Positions 6,641 to 11,599 of a DNA stretch of 11,599 bases are shown here, one piece after another (the stretch's first letter is position 1; each line of letters begins with the position of its first letter). The notes below the pieces were generated by a model, which worked only from the letters and a program-made list of their open reading frames with translations, did not search any database and had not been told where the DNA came from. The stretch lies in contig RFIY01000351.1 in assembly GCA_003695505.1 (NCBI GenBank), positions 1 through 11,599 of the forward strand, read 5' to 3'. The DNA comes from Candidatus Dadabacteria bacterium (GTDB lineage Bacteria > J088). Position numbers and translations under genes: made by a program.

Positions 6641-7606
6641 ATGTCGCGTCCAAAGATGCCCCCATTGCTGAATATCGTCGTTGCCCTGGTCGTGTTGTTC
6701 GTCGTGCCCCTGTTCGCAGCGGATGCCTGGGCGTGGGGCGCTGCGATGCACCTGAAGCTGGCCGAACATGTGCTACTGAATCGACATCTGCTTCCTGCAC
6801 AACTCGGCGCATTGTTGGGGCAGTATCCAACGTGGTATGCCTACGGAAACCTGATCGCCGATCTGATCCTCGGTAAGCGCTATGGCATCGACTTTCGCGA
6901 CCATTCACACAACTGGCGCGTCGGCTGGCGGCTGCTCGAAGGCGCCGAGACACCCGAGATGCAGGCGGCGATGTGGGGGTACCTTTCCCACCTGGCGGCG
7001 GATGTCGTCGCACATCAGGTTTTCGTGCCAACGAAGATCGCGGCCGTCCGCAACGGCCTGATTCGGGGACATAGTGGCTGGGAGATCGCATTCGATGCGG
7101 ACTGGCATCCGGAATACCCGCATCTGGCCCTCGAAGTCACCGAGCGGGTCAGCGAAGTTGTTGACCCGTATTTGATGGGACGATTGCGTGAAACGCTCTT
7201 TTCGCATCGCAACAATCGCCGGATTTTCCGCTGGACGCTGAAGCTGCAAAAATACCGCACCTGGGAGCGGCTGGTGCGAGAGGCGGCCAGGCGCACACCG
7301 CATGCAGTCGACGACGAGACACGCACCGTCTATTTCGAACTGTCGATGAACGCCGTCTGGTCGTGCTTGCACCGTCAGCGTGAGGCGACCGTGACCCATT
7401 TCGATCCAACAGGGCACCGTGCGCTGGAACTGGCGGCGCGAACGCGTCGTGGCGACGCCGAGGTCTGGCACGAGTTCGCGGGGGCGGAGGGGCCGCTGGC
7501 TGCGCCTGAGTTGCGCGGCCAGCTCGCCTTGCCGCTGACCGAACTGCCGAAGGCAGGCCTTGATGAAATTGAACTCGAACGTCCCGCGCTGGCGGACCTG
7601 ATTTGA
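6641..7606 (+). CDS. Secreted zinc-dependent phospholipase C-like protein
   Basis: This matches the zinc-dependent phospholipase C / S1-P1-like fold family (PF00882 type), whose members hydrolyse phospholipids or phosphodiesters using clustered zinc ions. It has 321 residues. ATG 6641 follows GCAGGAA closely and begins a signal peptide or anchor (about 9-27). Right after the likely cleavage site comes WAWGAAMHLKLAEHVL, matching the family's N-terminal Trp and first His (H37). Further candidate ligands are D74 (NLIADL), D87/H88/H90 (RDHSHNW) and the signature GYLSHLAADVVAH (113-125), an H117-x3-D121-x3-H125 arrangement. The C-terminal third (about 200-321) shows no motif I recognise. Substrate and actual activity cannot be read from sequence, and many such bacterial proteins are uncharacterised. 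A flavin-reductase gene follows after 31 bp in the same direction and is probably co-transcribed. Confidence 0.82.
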   Translation: MSRPKMPPLLNIVVALVVLFVVPLFAADAWAWGAAMHLKLAEHVLLNRHLLPAQLGALLGQYPTWYAYGNLIADLILGKRYGIDFRDHSHNWRVGWRLLEGAETPEMQAAMWGYLSHLAADVVAHQVFVPTKIAAVRNGLIRGHSGWEIAFDADWHPEYPHLALEVTERVSEVVDPYLMGRLRETLFSHRNNRRIFRWTLKLQKYRTWERLVREAARRTPHAVDDETRTVYFELSMNAVWSCLHRQREATVTHFDPTGHRALELAARTRRGDAEVWHEFAGAEGPLAAPELRGQLALPLTELPKAGLDEIELERPALADLI

Positions 7607-7637
7607 ACAGTCGTCTGGACAAGCAGGAGGTACGCTG

Positions 7638-8147
7638 ATGACGATTGATCCCGATGCAAAAAAGACCGCGCTGCGGATGATCCCGTATGGTCTCTATGTG
7701 CTGACCGCGAGAGATCAGGATGGCGAAATCGCAGCCGCAACGATCAACTGGGTCACGCAGGCATCCTTTGAACCGTCGCTGGTGGTCGCCGGTGTCAAAC
7801 GCGACTCACATTCCTACGAGGTGCTGAAACGCGCCGGGCACTTCGCCCTGAATGTGCTCGGCAAGGGTCAGCACGATCTGGCGTTTACGTTTTTCAAGCC
7901 AGCCGAAGTTGACGGTGACAAGATCAGCGGTGTTGGCTGGCGGGAAGGGGCCGCCGGACAGGTGATCCTCGAAGGTCTGCCCGCCTGGGTCGTTTGTCGC
8001 GTCGTCGATGTGCGTGCGGACGGGGACCACGCTATCGTCGTCGGCGAAGTCATTGATGCTGGCGTCGAGGGCGCGATCGAGGGGCGCCCCGACGATGCGA
8101 CCCTGTGGCTCCGCGATCTTGGCGAGAACGTGTTTTATGGGGGGTGA
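7638..8147 (+). CDS. Flavin reductase-like, FMN-binding split-barrel protein
   Basis: This is a 169-residue cytoplasmic protein of the flavin reductase-like domain family (HpaC-related), whose members bind FMN and often reduce flavin with NAD(P)H for a partner monooxygenase. Family features seen are IPYGLYVLTARD at the start, then AAATINWVTQASFEPSLVVA, the typical flavin-binding strand-turn-strand, KRDSHSYEVLKRAGHFALNV, and the late strand DHAIVVGEVIDAG. The start is firm: ATG 7638 has a near-perfect AGGAGGT ribosome binding site at 7624-7630. No monooxygenase partner is present in the window, so it may be a stand-alone flavoprotein rather than a reductase component. It lies 31 bp behind the phospholipase C-like gene and just before a strong terminator, so the pair looks like one transcript, though no functional link between them is obvious. 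Confidence 0.88.
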   Translation: MTIDPDAKKTALRMIPYGLYVLTARDQDGEIAAATINWVTQASFEPSLVVAGVKRDSHSYEVLKRAGHFALNVLGKGQHDLAFTFFKPAEVDGDKISGVGWREGAAGQVILEGLPAWVVCRVVDVRADGDHAIVVGEVIDAGVEGAIEGRPDDATLWLRDLGENVFYGG

Positions 8148-8185
8148 TCCCGCAGGCTCAGCCTGCAGACGTTTCCCGCGCGAAT

Positions 8186-8219
8186 GGCGGCGAAGGATCT
8201 GGCCTTCGCCGCCGTTTTT
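8186..8219 (+). terminator. Intrinsic terminator after the flavin reductase gene
   Basis: A perfect 11-bp stem (GGCGGCGAAGG 8186-8196 with CCTTCGCCGCC 8203-8213) has a 6-base loop and is followed by G and TTTTT (8215-8219). This is a classic rho-independent terminator. A small GCAGGC/GCCTGC hairpin (8152-8166) lies just before it and probably adds little. Confidence 0.92.
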
Positions 8220-8222
8220 ATG

Positions 8223-8249
8223 CCCGTCCGGTCTGTGAGACTGGCCGGG
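8223..8249 (+). other. Imperfect hairpin in the lipoprotein upstream region
   Basis: CCCG-T-CCGGTCT pairs with AGACTGG-C-CGGG around a GTG loop, with one internal mismatch and one G-T pair. No T-run follows, so it is not an intrinsic terminator on the + strand. It may be an operator or a structured transcript end. Function unknown. Confidence 0.35.
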
Positions 8250-8254
8250 AAGTG

Positions 8255-8332
8255 TGTAAACAAAATCACCGTGCGAGTTTTCATTGGCTATTGACATTAC
8301 CTTTTATAAAAAGCATTATCTGTAAACGAAAT
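8255..8332 (+). repeat. Direct repeat TGTAAAC(A/G)AAAT flanking the promoter
   Basis: TGTAAACAAAAT (8255-8266) and TGTAAACGAAAT (8321-8332) agree at 11 of 12 positions. One copy lies upstream of the -35 and the other covers the predicted transcription start. This is the geometry expected of a repressor with looping, or of two binding sites for one regulator. Binding is inferred only. Confidence 0.45.
8291..8319 (+). promoter_or_regulatory. Sigma70-like promoter of the lipoprotein gene
   Basis: A perfect TTGACA (8291-8296) is followed at exactly 17 bp by CATTAT (8314-8319, four of six matches) within a distinctly AT-rich stretch. The predicted start site near 8326 gives a leader of about 40 bases with AGGAG at 8353-8357 before ATG 8366. 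Confidence 0.65.
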
Positions 8333-8365
8333 AGATCACGTCCACCAATAACAGGAGCATTGGAC

Positions 8366-9478
8366 ATGAACGCAAGAGCCATACATACCATCATTGCTTC
8401 CTTTGGCATTGGAATGCTCGCGAGCGCCTGTGGCAACAGCGCAGCGACGAATCTGCTGGCCGACCAGCGGCCCGCCAATGCGACCGGCGCCTTTACCGAG
8501 AAACCGGTTGGTTTTCAAATGAAGCTGGTCGGAACATCCGCGATGGCCGCAAAATTCGCGCCGCAGGCAGCCGAATCGGCCTCGATCGACATTACCGAGG
8601 CGAGCGTCAACGTTGCGAAGGTGACGGTCAAATTGCCTGCGGGCTGGAATTGTGCGCGCTACGGCCTGGAAGTCTCGGCGTTGGCGGGCGTGTTGCCGGA
8701 CGATGCCCGGAGCGGTGTATGTGAGACAGGCGACGGCGAACATGCCGATGGAACGCGCAGCGGCGACGATGAAGCAGTGTCGAGCGATGAAGACGCGTCC
8801 CCGGACGGTGTCACTGACGCTGAGCTGGACGCACAGAAATCATCGGGCGGTGACGGCAGCGCATCTGCCACGCTGGATGAAGCTGGGGAGGTCGTCTTTG
8901 AAGGCCCGTTTCGACTGAATCTGCTGACGGGGCAGAGTGTGCCGCCGCTCAGCAACCTCGTCTTGCCTCCGGGCGCATACAGCCGCGTCGATGTCGAAAT
9001 TGATGGTGTGGAGGACGATGTCGATGACCCGATGGCAGGATATAGCCTGCTGGCCGGAGGGCAGTCAACGATCGACGGCATAACCCGCCCGGTTGACATC
9101 GCGCTTGAGATCGGTGAAGAAATCAAGTTTGAAGGCGCATCGGGATTTCAGGTCGGCGTGACGGGGGGAGCCGATATCGTTGTCGCGATTTCTGCAACGG
9201 ACTGGTTCGCCGGGGTCGGTACGCAGCTCGCGGCCTGCGTCGCCGACGAACTGGCACTGGCGGCGACCGAAACCATCGTGCTCGATGATGCGGTCGACAA
9301 TGACTGCACCGATGACATCGCCAATCTGATCGAAGCCAACTTCGATGATGCGGGTCACGTCGAAATCGAAGACGACGAAAACGATGAGGGCGAAGATCGC
9401 GGCCACGACGGGGACGGCGAAAGCGCCGCCCAGGGCGAATCGAGCTCAACCGACGATGGAGCAGACAGCAACGGCTGA
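8366..9478 (+). CDS. Lipoprotein with DUF4382-like core and acidic insert and tail
   Basis: This is a 370-residue envelope lipoprotein. ATG 8366 has AGGAG 8 bp upstream and starts a lipoprotein signal ending LASAC, so C22 should be lipidated. The +2 Gly does not suggest inner-membrane retention. The core has a strand-rich opening (IDITEASVNVAKVTVKL, about 74-90) and the later string FRLNLLTGQSVPPLSNLVLP (182-201), then PGAYSRVDVEIDG. This resembles DUF4382-type domains, which share an N-L-L-x-G ... L-P-x-G-x-Y layout. Between them is an Asp/Glu/Ser/Gly-rich insertion (about 120-176). The C-terminus (about 330-370) is almost entirely acidic and Ser/Gly, with repeated DD, DE and ED pairs. Such segments could bind divalent cations or stay disordered; neither is shown. 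Four Cys remain after C22 (about 96, 119, 291, 314), enough for disulfides. It has its own promoter and terminator. Confidence 0.75.
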   Translation: MNARAIHTIIASFGIGMLASACGNSAATNLLADQRPANATGAFTEKPVGFQMKLVGTSAMAAKFAPQAAESASIDITEASVNVAKVTVKLPAGWNCARYGLEVSALAGVLPDDARSGVCETGDGEHADGTRSGDDEAVSSDEDASPDGVTDAELDAQKSSGGDGSASATLDEAGEVVFEGPFRLNLLTGQSVPPLSNLVLPPGAYSRVDVEIDGVEDDVDDPMAGYSLLAGGQSTIDGITRPVDIALEIGEEIKFEGASGFQVGVTGGADIVVAISATDWFAGVGTQLAACVADELALAATETIVLDDAVDNDCTDDIANLIEANFDDAGHVEIEDDENDEGEDRGHDGDGESAAQGESSSTDDGADSNG

Positions 9479-9504
9479 GTGAGCAGCCACGCGCACGAGG
9501 TGAC

Positions 9505-9544
9505 ATTCGGCAGCCTTCCGTTTCGGAGGGCTGCCGAATATTGT
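9505..9544 (+). terminator. Long terminator-like hairpin after the lipoprotein gene
   Basis: A 16-bp stem (9505-9520 with 9524-9539) closes a 3-base TTT loop and contains only one G-T pair. The sequence after it (ATTGTT) is a weak U-tract. It lies between the lipoprotein stop (9478) and the end of the convergent glycosylase gene (9562), so it may stop transcription from both sides, though no T-run is seen on the minus strand. Confidence 0.75.
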
Positions 9545-9561
9545 TCCGGGATGGACGTCGG

Positions 9562-10137
9562 TCAGGGCCGATCTCCCGATGACCCGGTGCGCGAACACAA
9601 TGGGCCCAGTGCAGCCATCCATTGCACTCGCTTTTGCTCCAGATTCAGGCTCGCCATCGCCGGACTGGTCGACGGCAGACGCTGCATGTCGATCGTCTGG
9701 AGTCGCTCGGCGTGCAGGGGAACGACATATCGCCGGAACAGTTGCTCCGCCATCGCACCATTGAAAACGATCAACCTCAGCTCGGTCAGCGCGTCGAACA
9801 GCGATCCGAAATCGTTGACCTCAGCGCTGCGATGATCGATATTGCTGTCGAGGCTGCCCGGGCGGACGCAGGATTTCAGAACGTCCCAAAGCGCCACCCC
9901 GCAGGCGCGCAGCGCGTCGCAGCGATCGCTGTAGCCGAGTTCTGGCGGAAAGCCGCAGATCGACGCCATGATCGGCCAGAAGGCGTTGCGCGGATGTGCG
10001 TAGTATTGCCGGGCATCGAGAGATGCTCGCCCGGGCATCGAGCCAAGGATGAGCGCGCGAGCGCCGGCATCGAAGACGGGTGCAAAGGCTTCGTCTCGCC
10101 TGGTCGCCAATGTCCTGTGGTCAGTGGTGGTCTTCAT
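9562..10137 (-). CDS. Uracil/hypoxanthine-DNA glycosylase family protein (UDG family 6-like)
   Basis: This 191-residue protein belongs to the uracil-DNA glycosylase superfamily, closest to the hypoxanthine (deoxyinosine)-DNA glycosylase branch, which removes deaminated adenine from DNA as the first step of base excision repair. Motif 1 is GSMPGRASLDARQYYAHPRN (32-51), followed by AFWPIM. The family motif YY-x-H-P-R-N-x-F-W is complete, with N51 the likely catalytic-loop Asn. A middle motif reads VALWDVLKSC then GSLDSNIDH, then a strand LIVFNGAMA (N126), and the late DNA-insertion loop LPSTSPA (154-160). The last ~10 residues are an unconserved tail. ATG at 10137 is the first sensible start; no clear ribosome binding site precedes it. 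It diverges from the SCO1 gene with 17 bp between start codons, so the promoters must sit inside each other's coding starts. Substrate preference (U or hypoxanthine) is inferred. Confidence 0.87.
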   Translation of the reverse strand: MKTTTDHRTLATRRDEAFAPVFDAGARALILGSMPGRASLDARQYYAHPRNAFWPIMASICGFPPELGYSDRCDALRACGVALWDVLKSCVRPGSLDSNIDHRSAEVNDFGSLFDALTELRLIVFNGAMAEQLFRRYVVPLHAERLQTIDMQRLPSTSPAMASLNLEQKRVQWMAALGPLCSRTGSSGDRP

Positions 10138-10154
10138 GCGGCATCATGGTATGT

Positions 10155-10838
10155 ATGGACCGTAAACGATCTCAACTCACGCCGGACGAACGCAAACGCC
10201 GCGCACTGATCATCTACATCTTCGTGATGATTTGCGTCAGCTTTGCGCTCGAATTTACGATCTTGCGGAAGGCGCGGCAAGAGCGGTTCGCTCAGATCCA
10301 GGCTCAGCGACAGCCTGCGGCTGCTCCGGCCGAGGCCCGGCCCCATGTGCCGAATGTGCGTCTGGTCGATCAGTTTGGCCGACCATTCGATGCGACCCGG
10401 TTTACCGGGTACTGGACCGTGCTGACCTTTGGGTTCACGCATTGCCCCGACGTCTGCCCGATGACGATGGGCGTGCTCGCCCGCGCCTACGATCAGCTCG
10501 CGTCGACGCCGACCGAACTGGAAGGTGTTCACTTTGCTTTGCTGACCGTCGACCCCGAGCGTGATACGCCGGAGGTCATGCGCGATTATGTTGCAAAATA
10601 CAATCCCGCATTCATTGGGCTGACCGGGATACCCGAGCAGGTCAACGCGTTTCTGAAGCCGCTCGGTGTTGTAGCCCGGAAAGGCGAGGCGCCGGCCGGG
10701 CACGCGCATCACCATGGGTATGATGTGCAACATTCCCAGGTTATTCTGCTGATCGACCCCGAAGGCTTCGTGGTCGATCTGTTCAGCCCGCCGTACGATC
10801 CGATGCGCATCGCCCAGGCGATTCGTAGTCATCGCTGA
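10155..10838 (+). CDS. SCO1/SenC/PrrC family copper chaperone for cytochrome c oxidase
   Basis: SCO proteins are membrane-anchored, thioredoxin-fold copper carriers that load the CuA site of cytochrome c oxidase. This one has 227 residues from ATG 10155; ATG 10146, three codons earlier, is an alternative, and neither has a clear ribosome binding site. A short basic N-terminus (DRKRSQ, ERKRR) precedes one membrane span at about 17-36, with the rest outside the cytoplasm. The copper motif is C97-P-D-V-C101 in FGFTHCPDVCPMTMG, and the third ligand is H193 in YDVQHSQVILLIDPEG. All three are present, as is the TVDPERDTPEVM stretch. A His-rich loop (GHAHHHG, 182-188) just before H193 could give extra metal contacts. 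Heme O synthase follows 246 bp downstream in the same direction, the classic pairing of oxidase assembly genes. Confidence is high. Confidence 0.95.
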   Translation: MDRKRSQLTPDERKRRALIIYIFVMICVSFALEFTILRKARQERFAQIQAQRQPAAAPAEARPHVPNVRLVDQFGRPFDATRFTGYWTVLTFGFTHCPDVCPMTMGVLARAYDQLASTPTELEGVHFALLTVDPERDTPEVMRDYVAKYNPAFIGLTGIPEQVNAFLKPLGVVARKGEAPAGHAHHHGYDVQHSQVILLIDPEGFVVDLFSPPYDPMRIAQAIRSHR

Positions 10839-11084
10839 AGTGCCACGGCGGGCTCGCCAGCGCGTTCTCGATGCCGCAGGATGGTTGGGCTGCTAAACTG
10901 AAACAGGAACGGTGCGGCAGGTTGTCGAACCGCCCGGCGGTTCGCCAGCCCCACGACCTGCCCGGATCTGTATACGAACAGCGTGCGACGTGCATCGTCA
11001 TTGTGCGTCGCTGCAGGGGCCATCAGACAATGGATCGTAAACGGTGAAAGACCTGTCGTCGAACGGATGGCGCGAGGTGTGCGC
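10839..11084 (+). other. Non-coding gap between the SCO1 and ctaB genes
   Basis: This 246-bp gap is as GC-rich as the genes. It contains an 8-bp perfect stem hairpin (10926-10944, CGAACCGC/GCGGTTCG) without a T-run. A possible extended -10 (TGCTAAACT, 10891-10899) lacks a convincing -35. A 58-codon open frame (10871-11047) has no ribosome binding site and no recognisable product. The ctaB frame also stays open upstream of its chosen start. I see no RNA gene or strong terminator. Confidence 0.4.
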
Positions 11085-11599
11085 GTGAGTGCCGCAGTTG
11101 ATCGCCTGGGAGCGTACTGGGAACTGACCAAGCCCCGCATTACCTACCTGGTGCTGGTGACAACCTTTTCCGGCATGTGGGTTGCCGCCGGCGGTATGCC
11201 GAACCCATTGCTGGTCTTTCTGACGTTACTCGGTACTGGTCTGGCGGCTGGTTCGAGCAGTACGTTGAACAACTTTATCGATCGCCACGTCGACGCATTG
11301 ATGGATCGGACCAGCAAGCGGCCGTTGCCAACCGGACGTGTCTCGCCTACCGAAGCGCTGGTGCTTGGCATCGCGCTTGGGGCCGCTTCGTTTGCGCTGC
11401 TTGCCACGGCGGTAAACCTGCTTGCAGCCGCGTTGGCCGTGGGTACGATTTTCTTCTATGTCGTGCTGTACACGGCCCTGCTCAAGCGGCGTTCTCCATG
11501 GTGTACCTCGATCGGAGGGATTCCCGGGGCCGCGCCGCCGCTGATCGGCTGGGCAGCCGTCAGTGGCGACCTGGCGACGCCTGCCTGGGTGTTGTTCGC
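11085..11599 (+). CDS. ctaB: Protoheme IX farnesyltransferase (heme O synthase), N-terminal part
   Basis: This integral membrane UbiA-family prenyltransferase transfers a farnesyl group to heme b to make heme O, the precursor of heme A for cytochrome c oxidase. The gene runs off the window; about 171 of roughly 300 residues are present. GTG 11085 was chosen because GAGGTG (11074-11079) is well placed as a ribosome binding site and the product then begins with the usual short lead into YWELTKPRITYLVLVTTFSG. ATG 11067 is an in-frame alternative with no such site. The Mg-pyrophosphate signature is intact: N62-x3-D66-x3-D70 (NNFIDRHVDALMDRT), followed by SKRPLPTGRVSP. Several membrane helices follow (about 43-57, 87-105, 107-127). 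The family is also called cyoE or COX10; ctaB is used because of the neighbouring SCO gene. It shares a direction with SCO1 but has its own 246-bp leader region. Confidence 0.95.
   Translation, partial: MSAAVDRLGAYWELTKPRITYLVLVTTFSGMWVAAGGMPNPLLVFLTLLGTGLAAGSSSTLNNFIDRHVDALMDRTSKRPLPTGRVSPTEALVLGIALGAASFALLATAVNLLAAALAVGTIFFYVVLYTALLKRRSPWCTSIGGIPGAAPPLIGWAAVSGDLATPAWVLF

Noticed and set aside
6561-7091. Upstream extension of the minus-strand exported-protein frame
   Set aside because: It would run antisense into the phospholipase C-like gene and bury the signal peptide inside the protein; 6560 has the ribosome binding site.
11030-11044. ATGGATCGTAAACGG resembling the start of the SCO1 gene (ATGGACCGTAAACGA at 10155)
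   Set aside because: 13 of 15 bases match, but the flanks do not align and the frame stops after five codons, so coincidence is the simpler view.
10871-11047. Small 58-codon ORF between SCO1 and ctaB
   Set aside because: It has no ribosome binding site, Arg-rich composition and no recognisable feature; kept only as part of the gap description.
1-11599. CRISPR arrays, tRNA or rRNA genes, insertion sequences, attachment sites
   Set aside because: I saw no regularly spaced repeats, no cloverleaf or rRNA sequence, no transposase or integrase coding, and no flanking terminal repeats.

Overview
The window is GC-rich, densely coded DNA. It looks like a chromosome segment from an aerobic proteobacterium, possibly a gammaproteobacterium, because it carries lipoprotein and outer-membrane export signals, a Tad/Flp-type secretin, and the SCO1 and protoheme IX farnesyltransferase assembly factors of an aa3-type cytochrome oxidase. 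Genus-level placement is not possible by eye.

Region 1 (1-5614, + strand) is the downstream part of a Tad (tight adherence, type IVc pilus) operon. It holds the C-terminal part of a secretin (CpaC/RcpA type), a TadA/CpaF ATPase with an N-terminal FHA domain, short TadB and TadC inner-membrane platform proteins, and two unrecognised membrane proteins. All six genes are chained by 4-bp (ATGA/GTGA) or 1-bp (TGATG) stop/start overlaps, so they are probably one translationally coupled transcript. The two unrecognised proteins each have an FHA-like N-terminus, one membrane span, a Pro/Ala-rich linker and a helical C-terminal domain predicted to be periplasmic. The operon therefore appears to encode three FHA-like cytoplasmic domains. 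This is the most interesting part of the window.

Region 2 (5601-6560, - strand) is an unrecognised exported protein with a C-terminal membrane span. It converges on the Tad operon with a 14-bp overlap, and may be an envelope accessory of it.

Region 3 (6561-8219) starts from a compact divergent promoter region. It encodes a secreted zinc-dependent phospholipase C-like protein and a flavin-reductase-like FMN-binding protein, and ends at a strong intrinsic terminator.

Region 4 (8220-9544) is a single-gene unit. It has a sigma70-like promoter flanked by a 12-bp direct repeat, a lipoprotein with a DUF4382-like core and very acidic segments, and a long terminator hairpin.

Region 5 (9562-11599) contains a minus-strand uracil/hypoxanthine-DNA glycosylase-family gene, divergent by only 17 bp from a SCO1/SenC copper chaperone. 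A 246-bp gap follows, then the start of ctaB/cyoE (heme O synthase), which runs off the window. SCO1 and CtaB would act together in cytochrome c oxidase assembly.
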